Shown here: piece after piece, positions 1 through 11,869 of the stretch
Layout: the number at the start of each line of letters is the position of its first letter
How positions within the stretch are numbered: the stretch's first letter is position 1
Source of the DNA: Paulownia fortunei
Lineage: Eukaryota; Streptophyta; Magnoliopsida; Lamiales; Paulowniaceae
Reading direction: 5' to 3'
Length of the DNA stretch: 64,000 nt
Assembly (NCBI GenBank): GCA_019321725.1
Contig: CM033107.1
Location: 18,529,445 to 18,593,444 of the forward strand
Translations under genes and position numbers: made by a program
The notes under the pieces: generated by a model
Databases searched by the model: none
Told to the model about the DNA's origin: nothing
The model's input: the letters and a program-made list of their open reading frames with translations, nothing else

Positions 1-879
1 GTCATCATTAGTAGGTATGGCAATTGCTTCTATCCACACAAGCAAAATGTATGATCGACCATTTGATGGAGAAAATGGTCCCATGAAGTCAATCCCCCAA
101 ACATCAAAAAGTTCAACTTCCATTATGTTAGTCAAAGGAAGCTCATGGCGTCTAGTTATTATTCCAACCCTTTGATACCGGTCACATGTTTGCACAAAAG
201 CATAACAATCCTTAAATAAATTTGGCCAATAAAAACCAGATTGCAATACCTTGGAAGATGTCCTTGTAGGACCAAAAACACCACCACATAGGGATGAATG
301 ACAGTACTTGAAAATTTCATTTATTTTCTCCATTGGAATGCATCTCCGAATCACAAAATCTGAACACCTTTTGAAGAGTAAGGGATCTTTCCATAGATAT
401 GATCTCACATCATGTAAGATTTTTTTTTGATGATATGTGAGGTCCGGGGGCAATAATTCACTTGCAAGATAATTTACAAAATCTGCATACCAAGGTAAAT
501 TATCTTTGATTGCCAACATAAACTCATCTAGGAAAAATTCTTTAATTGGCCCTTCAAAGTTCTCATTTTTCTGCTCCAACCTTGATAAGTGATATGCGAC
601 CACGTTTTCACTTCCCTTCTTATATTTGATCTCAAGATCAAATTCTCGAAGGAGTATCCATTGGATTAGCTTTGGTTTTGCATCCTTTTTGGCAAATAGG
701 TACCTAATAGCAGCATGATCGGTATACACTACCATCTTACCTACAAGATAAGCATGAAATTTATCAAATACAAAAACAATGGCTAACAATTCTTTTTCAG
801 TGGTGGTGTAATTTTGTTGAGCATCATCAAGTGTTTGGCTTACATAGTAAATGGCCCTGAAAATTTTATCTTTTATTTA
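1..879 (-). pseudogene. Gy1 RNase H and integrase N-terminal part
   Basis: One frame stays open on the minus strand from about 877 to the window edge, roughly 290 codons. It starts in RNase H ([15 protein letters not shown], then [11 protein letters not shown] and DHAAIRYLF). It continues through the linker and the integrase zinc-binding region ([21 protein letters not shown]) and reaches the start of the catalytic core ([11 protein letters not shown], first Asp of the DDE triad). Two zinc-ligand positions look lost: GGVFG stands where GGHFG is usual, and CDRYQ where CDRCQ is usual. A stop near 880 separates it from the RT. The rest of the integrase lies outside the window. Confidence 0.85.
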
Positions 880-1893
880 TCCTAACATTGCTCCAACCGC
901 ATAATCATTAGCATCACACATAAGTTCAAATAGTTGGGATCAATCTAGTACCCCCATAATAAGAGCTAAAATGAGAGCCTTTTTTATGTGATCAAAAGCT
1001 TGTAAGCAATCAACATTAAAGTCAAATGGCTTATCTTTTTCCAAAAGGTTGCACAAAGGTTTTACAATTTTTGAAAAATCTTTAATGAATCTTCTATAAA
1101 ATCCGGCATGACCCAAAAAACTACGAATAGCTTTCACATTATAAGGTAGTGGAAGTTTTTCAATAGCAATAATTTTTTCTCGGTCTACCTCAAGTCCTTC
1201 GCAGGACACTCGGTGATCCAAAACAATACCTTCTTTTACCATAAAATGATATTTTTCCCAATTTAAAATAAGGTCAGTCTCTTCACATCTCTGCAAAATA
1301 AGAGAAAGATTATATAGACATATATCAAATAAGGAGCCAAATACTAAAAAATCATCCATAAAAATTTCCATTATGTTCTCCATCATATCATGAAAAATTG
1401 CCATCATGTATCTTTGAAATGTGGTTGGGGCATTACATAATCCAAATGGTATTCTTTGAAAAATAAAAATACCATAAAGGCATGTGAATGTTGTTTTTTC
1501 TTGATCTTCAGGTGATATGATAATTTGATTGTATCCCGAATAACCATTAAGAAAATAATAGTATTGATACCCTACAAGTCAGTCTAACATTTGATCAATA
1601 AATAGGAGGGGAAAATGGTCCTTACAAGTAGCTTTGTTGAGTTTTCTATAATCAATACATACTCGCCAACCTGTGACCGTTCTTATTGGTATTAGTTCAT
1701 TATTATCATTTTGAATTATGGTCATGCCACCCTTTTTTGGAACTACTTGAATCGGACTCACCCAAGAACTATCAAAAATTGCATAAATAATTTCAGCATT
1801 CAACCATTTCAAAACTTCATTTCTTACAACCTCTTTCATTGCAAGATTTAGTCTACGTTGATGTTTAATAGATGGTTTGTAAGATTCTTCCAT
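880..1893 (-). pseudogene. Gy1 reverse transcriptase
   Basis: Two blocks make up a Ty3/gypsy RT. The N-terminal block at 1579-1893 contains WVSPIQVVPKKGG and WRVCIDYRKLNKAT. The catalytic block at 940-1577 contains FGLCNAPTTFQRYM, the FMDDF active site and the thumb motif SFLGHAGFYRRFIKDF. A TGA at about 1577 interrupts the usual MLDRLAG motif, where family members have CGA, so a C-to-T change is the likely cause. A further stop lies just before the RNase H. The enzyme would copy element RNA into cDNA in cytoplasmic particles; this copy is broken. Confidence 0.88.
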
Positions 1894-2232
1894 TAAGATT
1901 TTATGTATGACAATTGAAGGACTAATACCTTTTAAATAAAAAATTAACCAACCAATAGTAGATTTATGCTATCTTAAAACATGAAGCAACTTTTCAACCT
2001 CTAAAGGAGATAAGGATGCTGAAACAATTACTGGATAAGTATTGTTAGCACATAGAAATTCATACCACAAATGCTCAGAAAGTGCTTTTAACTCCGGTGA
2101 TATTGTTTGTTCCTTGATTGTGGAATCTACTGTTGCTTCCTTGCATTAATCCCTTTTCAACTCCACCTTTCCTGATTCAAGAAAGAGCAGGTAATGCATT
2201 AAATCGTTATTATCAATATCATGGTGATTACC
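1894..2232 (-). other. Gy1 protease-RT linker, decayed
   Basis: This lies between recognisable protease and RT in the minus-strand element. No intact reading frame was found. The sequence near 1990-2110 is compatible with the variable spacer between PR and RT in Athila/Tat polyproteins, but it cannot be assigned to a domain by eye. Confidence 0.5.
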
Positions 2233-2784
2233 TTATATTATGGAATGAACAATGCATTGCTCTAAAGGTTCAGTATGAATTTGTTTGAGAAAATGATCAT
2301 GCAAGCAAGTTTCTAACATTTCAATCATATTATAAGTATGTGGTTCCTCTTGAAACTTCAATGCACGATAAATATTAAATATCACTTCATCCTCATTAAC
2401 TCTTAGAGTTAATTCACCGTGTTGTACATTAATCAAAGCATGCCCGATAGCAAGGAATGGTCGACTAAGAATTAAAGGAATTTCTTGGTCTTCATCTATA
2501 TCTAACACCACAAAATATGTAGGAGATATGAATTTATCCACTTTTACAAATACATCTTCAACAACTCCTCTTGGATAGGTGAGAGACCTATCCGCCAATT
2601 ACAAGGTGATATTGGATGGCTTGACTTCTGTAATTCCTAGTTTTCTAAAAATAAAAAGTGGCATTAAATTAATACTTGCTCCAAAATCACGTAATGTTTT
2701 ATCGAAGAAAGATCCTCCTATGGTACAAGGAATAGTAAAACTCCCTGGATCCTTTTTGAGAAAGTTTTTTCTGTAAAATGACAC
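2233..2784 (-). pseudogene. Gy1 aspartic protease
   Basis: Two in-frame pieces are separated by one TAA at 2599-2601. The first piece carries the active-site motif DFGASINLMP (usual DLGAS) and FRKLGITE. The second carries YPRGVVEDVFVKVDKF and the flap-side motif IPLILSRPFLAIGHALINV. The family normally has a glutamine at the stop position (LQLADRS), so a CAA-to-TAA change explains it. Retroviral-type proteases of this kind act as dimers and cut the gag-pol polyprotein. The first ATG-like position at 2784 is probably internal, because the domain is part of a longer polyprotein. Confidence 0.87.
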
Positions 2785-4470
2785 TACATTCTTCTATGAG
2801 ATTCACAGTTTCAAACTAACCAATCGCTTTTTTCTTGACATCACATCTTTCATGAATTTGGCGTAGTTGAGTATTTGCTCAAGAGCATCTGCAAAATGAA
2901 TATTAATTTGAATTTTCTTGAAAATTTCCAAAAAGTTTGCAAATTGTGAATTAATCTTTTTCTTTTGAAATCTTTGTGGAAAATGAATAGGAACATTAAA
3001 TTTAGAAGTTTCAACGTTAGGAGTAGATTTTAGCTTCTCAGCCACTGTTTGTTCATTTGATTGTCTTTTTTCTTCTTTGGTTGTTCCTCCATAGGACCTT
3101 GACCAGAAGTACTTTCCATTGGCTCATCATTGTTAGAACGTTTCATTTTCGGCCCCTTGATTTCAGTTCCCCTTTGAAGTTGTGTGGCTTTGCAATGCTC
3201 CCTTGGATTGATTTCTATATCACTTGAAAAGTTTCCTTTATGTTTTTTAGCATTATATTCAGTAGCAAGATGTCCAATTTGAGTCTCCATTGATTTCATT
3301 TGAGCTCCTAAAGTTGAAGTTAGTTGCCCCAATTGAGTCTATCTTTGTTTCATCCCTATTAAATCGGGCTCTTGTCTCGGCAATGAAAGTGATAATCAAA
3401 TCCTCCAAAGATGCCTTTTTCTCACATACTTAAGAGTTGGAATGTGGTGGATTGTTGTAACCCGATAGGGGTTGAAGCACATTTTGATTGTTGGCGTAGG
3501 AAAAATTCTCATGATTTCTAAGCCCTAGATGGTAGTGAGTCAGTAATTGATTTCCCCTTAAATTAAAATTATGGTTATTAACAAAATTTACATGTTCATT
3601 ACCTATGGTTTCTATCAATGAAGTGCTAGGGATGTCATGAAATCCATTCTTTGTGAAGCTCCATTAGAAGTCTAAGCTACAAATTGATTAGAAAGAGCAG
3701 AAATTTGTTCAGCTAATTGTGTAAATGAATCTATCTCAAGAACACAGACAACCTTTTTAATGGAAGACCTCTCGGAAGGCCATTAATAGCTATTAGTAGC
3801 CATCTCCTCCAGCAAAATATGGGCTTCATTTGCGATCTTAGACATTAAAGTCCCACCTACGGCGGCATCTATTATAGTTCGAGTTTGCCCGTTCGAACTA
3901 TTGTAGAAGTATTGTACCTGCTGCCAATCCTCATAACCATGTTGAGGACATCTTCTTAGAAAATCTTTAAACCTCTCCCAAGCTTCATATATTAGTTCAA
4001 AGTCTTGTTGGCAGAATTGAGCTATCTCACTCTTGAGTTGAAGTGTCTTGGTTGGTGGAAAGTACTTAGCAAGGAATTTTTATGTCAAGTTATTCCAACT
4101 TGGTATGCTACATGGTGCAAAAGATTGTAACCATACCTAGCTTTGTCCCGGAGTGAGAATGGAAATAAACGAAGTCTAATGGCATCACCGGGCACTTCAT
4201 TCATTTTGATGGTGTCACAAATCTCCAAAAATGTGGCTAAGTGTGCATTAGGATTCTCCAATATGCTTCCACCAAATTGATTTTGCTGCACCATGCTAAT
4301 AAGGGCTGGCTTGAGCTCAAAATTATTAGCATTAATTAGTTGTCAAGCTATGCCGGAGTAATTTTGGTTCATGGTTGGTTGAAAATAGTCCCGGATAGCT
4401 CATTGTGGTAGTGGTTGTTGCAATGGAAGATTGGCATTCACATTAGCATTATTGATGTTATCCGCCATGG
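2785..4470 (-). pseudogene. Gy1 gag (capsid and downstream spacer)
   Basis: The minus-strand ATG at 4468-4470 opens MADNINNANVNA, a start typical for plant gypsy gag, but a stop follows within about 25 codons. The capsid block at 4085-4294 has GGSILENPNAHLATFLEIC, then NEVPGDAIRLRLFPFSL and RDKARYG, matching the retrotransposon gag family. Downstream (3030-3332 and 2803-3045) are lysine-rich spacers with PIHFPQRFQKKK and FKKIQINIHFADALEQI, which precede the protease in Athila/Tat elements. No clear zinc knuckle survives. Several stops and frameshifts make it non-functional. Confidence 0.82.
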
Positions 4471-4687
4471 CTTGATTGTCAACTCTTTTTGCTACTCTAA
4501 TAGCTCGAAGAGTCTTCTCCATTTCTAGATCTAAATAACCCAAGTCAAGACTCCTAGTCTTATATATACAAATACTTATAATTTAATGCAAGATAAGACA
4601 ACAACAAAATATGGAAATAAAATTAAAACAACCTAAATTAAAATCAAGACTAAGTTATAATAATATTAATGCAATTATGATAAAATA

Positions 4688-4706
4688 ATCCTCGGCAACA
4701 GTGCCA
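4688..4706 (-). other. Gy1 primer-binding site
   Basis: The minus strand reads TGGCACTGTTGCCGAGGAT immediately downstream of the LTR. This is close to the TGGCGCCGTTGCCGGGGA primer site of plant Athila/Tat elements. Differences at CpG positions fit C-to-T decay. It sits about 220 bases before the gag ATG. Confidence 0.75.
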
Positions 4707-4710
4707 AAAA

Positions 4711-7103
4711 TTTATTCGTAAAATATTTTACATACCGCAAGTGCACGGTGTCAAGTTTTAATACAACAGTGAGTTGAGTTGAGTATCCACAAGGAATATA
4801 ATCAAAAATTGCAACAAGTATTGTAGTTCAAATAGTTTCAATTTTATCTAGAAAATCAAGTGATGATTGGTAAATGCAAAGACAAAAGTGGAGTTCTCAG
4901 GAGTAATACAACAAACACCTTATGAACAAGGAATTCTAGAGGAATGACTTACCTAATTATCACCTATGTTATTTCTTCCAAAACATATTAATTCAAGTCA
5001 ACAACACATGTAAGTTAAGAATTCCTAAACTCATTAATTGCCTCTCTCGAGTGCCAAATTGATTATGAGTTCTAATATGAATTTCAATATTTCTATAAAA
5101 AAAACTCAAGAATAAAACTCTACAAAAATTCAATGAATTCTTCTTAAAAAATTCAAAGGTTTCATAAGCTTGTCAACTCTATAATTCATAGGTTATGCTA
5201 CATTTATGATCATGTATAATCTTCCCTCTCTCGAGTATCGAATCTTATACATCAAACACTCTTAATTAATGGCCAAATAATCAAGATGCAATACTAAACA
5301 AGATAATACAAATAAGATGAATAACTTTAACTAATATTGTTTGGAATTCAAAACATAAGATCAAATGTGGTTACATCATCTTCTAGAAAGAAATGTTCAG
5401 TTCATCATGTAGGAATATAACTTCAAGAAATACATAAGAAAGAATATGGAAATTGTTCACCAATTTGTGAAGTGAGAGGAATGGTTGAAGCTTTCCTTAT
5501 CTCCAAGAATGGCTAATTTGTCTTCAAGAATGACTCCCTTCTCACCATGAATGACTCCTTCTGTCCAGCATACTTCTTTCTGTCCAAAACAACTTCTCAT
5601 GTCCAAGAATACCTCTCCAAGTCCAGAATACCTTTGGAGGCTCTTTGGGGTCCTTAAAATTAATGGTCAAATAATTAAGATGCAATACTAAACAAGATAA
5701 TACAAATAAGATGAATAAATTTAACTAATATTGTTTGGAATTCAAAACATAAGATCAAATGAGGTTACATCATCCTCTAGAAAAAAATATTTAGTTCATC
5801 ATGTAGGAATATAACTTCAAGAAATACATAAGAAATAATATGGAAATTGTTCACCAATTTGTGAAGTGAGAGGAATGGTTGAAGCTTTCCTTGTCTCCAA
5901 GAATGACTAATTTGTCTTCAAGAATGACTCCCTTCTCACCATGAATGGCTCTTTGTGTCCAGCATACTTCTTTCTGTCCAAAACAACTTTCCATATCCAA
6001 GAATACCTCTCCAAGTCCAAAATACCTTTGGAGGCTCTTTGGGGTCCTTAAAATTAATGGCCAAATAATCAAGATGCAATACTAAACAAGATAATACAAA
6101 TAAGATGAATAACTTTAACTAATATTGTTTGGAATTCAAAACATAAGATCAAATTAGGTTACATCATCCTCTAGAAAAAAATGTTTAGTTCATCATGTGG
6201 GAATATAACTTCAAGAAATACATAAGAAAGAATATGGAAATTGTTCACCAATTTGTGAAGTAAGAGGAATGGTTGAAGCTTTTCTTGTCTCCAAGAATGG
6301 CTAATTTGTCTTCAAGAATGACTCTCTTCTCACCATGAATGGCTCCTTGTGTCCAGCATACTTCTTTCTGTCCAAAATAACTTCCCATGTCCAGGAATAC
6401 CTCTCCAAGTCCAGAATACCTTTAGAGGCTCTTTAGGTTCCTTAAAATCAAATGGGAGAAGCCCTAAACAGGGTAAAAAAACCTATTTTGCCCCTTTTAT
6501 CTGCATGTCAATGTGTAGGCGCTGACTGGACAGTCTGGCACAGCTAGGCACTAAACTTTCTATCTTCAACATCTACAGCCTATTTAAACCCATTTTTGAC
6601 TGCTTTCTATTCCTAACTAGCTTTTGGTGTCTGCATACAAATTGTAGCTCTATGTCTTGATTTCAATAGGCACATTAATCAACTAAATATGACATTGGTG
6701 GAGATAGTTATGCTTGAAATACCATGATGTGTCATAGTAGAAAATTTCAGCCCAGTGCTGACCTTTGAATTCAGCGTTTGTAATTGAGATCGATAGGATT
6801 GGATTTTGTGGTAAACATAATATTTTAGATATATCTCTTAGATTTCTATTGGTTCAAGAATCAAGTCAAAAACACATTTTAGCAAAGAGTTATGATTGAA
6901 ATACGAAAACTGCCATTAGTAGCACCACAATTCAGATTTTTCAACATTTCAACAAAGTTTTTGGTTTCTTTCCATTTTCTTCTCTTTTTGTCATTACCTA
7001 CAAAATTTCAAGGTAAATGCATAAAAAGTAGAAAAAACACTTGAAAATAAACCAAATATTAATCAAAAGGTATATGAATTGTTGGTATAAAACCAACTTA
7101 TCA
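4711..7103 (-). repeat. Gy1 5' LTR
   Basis: The minus strand starts TGATAAGTTGGTTTTATACC at 7103. The same start and the following several hundred bases recur on the plus strand at 37086-37752. The inner edge is set by the primer-binding site and is approximate. The LTR is about 2.4 kb and includes a 394-bp segment present three times. It would carry the element's promoter and polyadenylation signals. Confidence 0.8.
5264..6447. repeat. Three tandem 394-bp units inside the Gy1 LTR
   Basis: The phrase AATTAATGG(C/T)CAAATAAT starts units at 5264, 5658 and 6052, an exact 394-base period. Each unit continues through AAGATGCAATACTAAACAAG and ends in a stretch of TCCAAGAATACC-like short repeats before GGTCCTTAAAAT. 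Units differ from each other by scattered substitutions only. Confidence 0.93.
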
Positions 7104-8701
7104 AGCATCTTAGTTTCAGTTCTCCATAACCGTAGTCTAAGAAATGATCCTCAGTACTTCCAAGTATTAAAGATCATCTCTACAGGTTCAAATACTTTTT
7201 TGATCGAATTGATTGATATCTACTTTGTGACACTTAGAGCATTTCTAATATTTCTTATCAAGGATGCATAAAATATGTGAGTCATTATTTCTCTTTCTTT
7301 CAGAAGTCTTTGGGGATGTAAACTTCGAAAGAGAAATTTCATGACTCAAAAAGCAAGAATCTCTCCTAGGATTCTTCCATGCTAAATCCTTTTAGCATCT
7401 AATCTGTGTACTTGGATTTAGGATAGTCCAATCATCCTTTCAGATCTATCTCTATAGATCTCAATCCCCAATCCCTAGGATACTTCTCCCAAATCCCTCT
7501 TGGAGAACTTTATAGATGACAAGTCTTAGTTGACTACAACATTCCTATATCATCTCTATAAGTAGAATGTCATTAAAACACAACAAACATCACCATACTC
7601 CCACTAAACCTCTTGTACATATATGGTTCATCCGCATTCCTAAGGAAATCAAACATTTGATTTTCTTAGTCAATCGAATGTTCCACATTCAAGAAATTTA
7701 TTTTAAGTTCTTAATGGATTTCTCAAGCTTGCAAACCTTTTGTTTACTTCTGTTTGATATGAAGACCTCAGATTGCTTAACTTATATCCCATTCTCAATA
7801 CCCCCATTGAGAAAGACGATTTTTATATCCCTTTGCCATATCTATGTCATAATACATAGATATAGCCAGCATGATCCAAATAGACTTTAGCATCACATCT
7901 GGTAAAAGTATCCTCAACAGTCAACATGTTGTCTTTAAGTGTAATACTTCATTACCAATTATGCCTTTATAGGTCACCACCTCCTGTGTTCTCTTATATT
8001 TGTAAACCCAATTGCAGATAATGGGAACCATTCCCACTAATGGGCCCCACTAAGTTCAAACCTTGTTGGAGTACATGGAGTCCATTTTAGATTGTATGGA
8101 ATTTTGCCATCTTCCCGAGTTGATGTCATACATCATGACTCCTTAGTTAGATCGACATTAAAAAAAGGAGATCCTCTTTGCTGCTCTCAACAAGAGGATC
8201 TTATCATATAAGTGGCCCCGAGATCCTTCTAGATCTTTTTAGAGGTTGTGTACTAGAAGTTTTAGTAATTTGTTTATGCACCATTACCATTTATGGGACA
8301 AACGATGGTTCATGAACTCTTTCAAACTCTATGATATAGCTATTTCTATCCAATAGAAATTCATTATTTTCAAAAAGGTAGTGTCCTTAGAAAACAAACT
8401 CATTTGTTCTTAGGGATCACAAAAATGGTATCTATTAGATTCCTTTAGGTACCCTACAAATTTCCATAAGCTGGATTCACATCCAATTTATCTCCCACAA
8501 ACCGCTTTAAATAAGTAGCCCCTTTATACCCTTAGGTATGTATGTGAGGGGTCTTTATCACATCATATCTCATATGATATTTTTGGACACCAACTTAAAG
8601 GATATTCTTACTTAATAAGAATATTGTTGATTTCAGGGTGAATTCCTAGAATGAAAGAGAATATAGGTGAAATCAACATGGATTCACTTAAAGTAAGAAT
8701 T
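7104..8701 (-). pseudogene. Ty1/copia pol fragment (copia A)
   Basis: This minus-strand fragment aligns by eye with the RT and integrase of copia B, C and F. The 7110-7260 segment matches the RT/RNase H boundary that copia B has near 11030-11160. The 7330-7560 segment matches the YVDD region, and 7600-8640 the RT N-terminus and integrase tail. Many indels remove any open frame. Its RNase H end is cut at 7103 by Gy1, and its integrase end abuts the LTR of copia B at 8702. It is therefore an older element broken by two later insertions. Confidence 0.75.
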
Positions 8702-10520
8702 TGATGAGTTCGCTATAACGTAGAGGGTAAACGTAGCGTAAATTAAAATTTTTAAATAAAAGATGCAATAACATTTAATGAACTACCCTCAGTTTCGCAA
8801 CGATTCTAATAATCGACGTTATTAACAATTCAATAAATAAAATATAAATTTAATAACGATATAATTTATTACCCTTTTCTAATTCTTCGATTTAATACAA
8901 GGCTCAAGGTGATCAATTGCCAGATTGTAGCAAATCTCTCACCAAGTAGTCCACGTGTCCTCCCTCTATGGAAAGTCTAACTTTCTTAACAAACTAAATC
9001 CACATCATACCAAAATTCCCTTTTCCTTTTATCTTTAATGGAAAAAAATATGGACTCTAATTGACCATCAATTTTTGGCCCCTCTCTCCTCCAAATACAT
9101 TGAACCTATCCCATAAATTCAATCTTGATATCTTACATCAATTTAAATAAGAAAAATATTTTTCCTATTTAATTTAATTTTTTTAATATTCCAAATGGGC
9201 TTCTACTAATTAGTCATTTTTAAGTTGGGCTTGGACTTCGGTATGTACATTAATTAATTCAATTAATTAATTAGCCTAAGTTCATTTAATTGATTTTATC
9301 AATTAATTAATTCATTCCAAATTGGATTCCCAATCTTATTGGGTCCAATTAAATAATCATATTATTTAATTAGATAATTAACTTAACTAATTTGAATTAA
9401 TTTAATCCTTAATTAATTAATTATATCCAACTCTTTAGATTAATTTTAGAATAGAGATTATTTATTTCAAATTATGTGTGACCCTTTAGATTCACTACTA
9501 AGCTTGTTGTGGGCTTGTAACATTTGCAACTTATGAATAATAATTATTCTAATTAATTAATCCACTTGGAATTGACTCTTTAAAACTAAAAAACTCACTA
9601 TCCATGAAAACACTTAACATGTAATTATAGAAAACTAGTCTTAGGTGAAATAACAAGTGATCCTATTACAATTATGAATACCTTGCACATAAGGTCCTTC
9701 GGTAAACTAATCTCCCGATTAAGTCTTGGGTAAGGATAAAAGTCGAAATCCTAATGGACTCAATAACTATGATTTCATTTTAAGTTCTAATGACTCCAGA
9801 CAAATCGTTAGAAACCCATTTATGACATTCATCATACCTTAGCCAAGCATTTTAGAGTTACAAACTATAAAAACATAGAAGATCTACTTGTTCTACTAGA
9901 TAAGTTACGGATCCTTTGTTGGTCACTCATTAACCTCCATACATATATATGCAATACCCAATGTAATCCTTTCGTGATTATCATGCAACTAGATAATACA
10001 TTAAAGTATGACATGACAAACACAAGATTACTATGGTGCCTCAAGTTAAAGGAATAGTCGCGTACTATCGTAACATATAGATTCTTAATTCGACAAATGA
10101 ATTTTCTAATTAAGAATTTCTAACAGGTCAGTTCAGTGCACTTGTTCTCTAACAAGCACCCGCATACATGCACTTGCATCACTATGCTAATGCCTATGGA
10201 ATGAGATATTCTGCTCAAATAAGCATATATCGTATGCGCGAGTCTATCAGGCTATTTGATATCTCATATCAAAAAGCCTTTGACTTGGGACTTATTTAAG
10301 ACCAAAGCCTTAGAGGTATGTTCCATGATCACTATCATATGCATGACCATGTCCTATAGCTATATTTGGTCTAAGAACTTTATCTAATATGCAGAAAGAA
10401 AATACAAGACATAAGATAAAGAAAGTGTCTTTTATATTAATATGATTCCCAATAAGATCTTTTTATAAAAGGAGTACAATACACCAATTTAAATGGGGCA
10501 TCGGACATCCTACTCTAACA
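8702..10520 (-). repeat. Copia B 3' LTR
   Basis: On the plus strand it starts TGATGAGTTCGCTATAACG and ends CCTACTCTAACA. On the minus strand this is TGTTAGAGTAGG to an ACTCATCA end (consensus AACCCAACA in related copies). It is 1.82 kb, shorter than the 2.2 kb of related LTRs. It is rich in TTAATTAA and shares the block TGTGACCCTTTAGATTCACT with the other copies. Confidence 0.88.
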
Positions 10521-10536
10521 ATCTCCCACTTGCCCT
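10521..10536 (-). other. Copia B polypurine tract
   Basis: The minus strand reads GGGCAAGTGGGAGAT directly before the LTR start TGTTAGAG. This purine-rich tract primes plus-strand DNA synthesis in LTR retrotransposons, and the AGTGGGAGAT form is common in plant copia elements. Confidence 0.8.
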
Positions 10537-11040
10537 AACTTCAATTGCCCATGTATCCAAGGCCCATCTTCTCAAGATATTCGTCGAATACCTTCTGTGC
10601 TAAGGGCTTAGTTAGTAGGTCTGCTATATTTTCTGCTGAAGCAACTCAATCCTCTATGAAATTGCCTCTACCAATGATCTCTCTGATCAAGTGGTATCAT
10701 CTCATTATATGCTTGAATCTTTGATGAGATCTTGGTTTATTTTCTTGCACAATGGCCCCATTGTTATCATAGTAAATCATCATTGGATCAACAATGGATG
10801 AAACAACACCCGACCCTTGAATGAAGATTCTTATTAAAACAACTTCTTTTTCTACATCTGATACAGTAATATATTCAGCTTCGGTAGTAGAGTCTGTAGT
10901 CATTTCTTGCTTGGAACTTTTCCAACTGACCGCACCACCATTCAGGGTGAATATATATCCAGACATGGACTTCGAGTCGTCTATATCAGACTAAAAACTA
11001 GAGTCTGTATATCCATCCAGTTTTAGTTCTCCATTATCAT
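10537..11040 (-). pseudogene. Copia B RNase H
   Basis: The open block at 10697-10966 has [31 protein letters not shown] and YYDNNGAI, then SHQRFKHI, all typical of copia RNase H. Downstream on the minus strand the frame, with stops, continues to LEKMGLGYMGN just before the polypurine tract, which is the usual copia C-terminus. The enzyme would degrade the RNA of RNA:DNA hybrids during reverse transcription. Stops on both sides of the open block make it non-functional. Confidence 0.85.
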
Positions 11041-11850
11041 ATATCAAAAAGATATCCTTAGTCATTCTCAAGTATTTAAGGATCATCTTAACGGTTTTCT
11101 AGTATTCTTCTCCTGGATTGGGTAGATATCTAATTGTGACATTCAGAGCATCTATAATATCAGGCCTTGTACACAACATTGCATACATTATGCTCCCAAT
11201 AGTGGATGCATAAGGTATGTGAGTCATTCTTTCTCTCTTTTTAGGTGTCTTAGGAGACATACCTTAGAAAGTGAAACCCCTTGACTCATAGGCAGAAATC
11301 ATCGCTTAGATTCCTCCTTGCTAAATTTTTTTAGCACTTTGTCTAAGTACATGGATTGGGATAACCCGATAATCCTTCTAAATCTATCGTTGTAGATCTT
11401 TATCCCTAGGATAAAGGATGTACCTCCCAAGTCCTTCATGGAAATTTGCTTAAACAACCAAGTCTTCATTGATTGTAACATCCCTACATCATTCCCAATG
11501 AGTAGAATGTCATCAACGTAGAGCACAACAAATACAAATGTGCTCCCACTAACCTTCTTGTAGACACATAGTTCATTCGGGTTCTTATGAAAATCAAATG
11601 TTTTAATTATTTCATCAAACTAGATGTTCCAATTCCTCGAAGCCTGTTTAGGTCCATAAATGGATTTGGAGCTTGCAAGCCTTTTGCTCACTTTCGATGG
11701 ATATGAAGCCTTCTGGTTGCTTCATGTAGATCTCTTCCTTAATATTTCCATTAAGAAATGCTATCTTCACTTCCATTTGCCATATTTTATAATCATAATA
11801 TGCAGATATGGCCAGTAGAATCCAGATAGATTTAAGCATCGCTATTAGTG
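11041..11850 (-). pseudogene. Copia B reverse transcriptase
   Basis: The YVDDILLIGNDVGML active site lies in the open block at 11299-11526, followed by SMKDLGGTSFILGIKIY and SQSMYLDKVLKKF. The N-terminal block at 11648-11839 has WQMEVKIAFLNGNIKEEIYM and QPEGF. Copia RTs usually read QMDVKTAFLNG, so a catalytic Asp appears to be Glu here. The blocks are in different frames or separated by stops. Confidence 0.86.
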
Positions 11851-11869
11851 AAAAGGTTTCCTCATAATC

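Larger units (their letters stand above)
1..7103 (-). mobile_element. Ty3/gypsy LTR retrotransposon Gy1 (Athila/Tat-like), left part outside window
   Basis: Reading on the minus strand, the order is 5' LTR (7103 down to about 4711), a primer-binding site, gag (from 4470), protease, reverse transcriptase, RNase H and integrase. The integrase runs off the window at base 1, so the 3' LTR is not visible. The gag-PR-RT-RH-INT order is the Ty3/gypsy order, and the TGGCACTGTTGCCGAGGA primer site resembles that of plant Athila/Tat elements. Every domain carries stops or frameshifts, so the copy is not autonomous. Its 5' end at 7103 cuts into a copia pol fragment (copia A), which shows it inserted there. 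The exact lineage is an inference. Confidence 0.9.
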
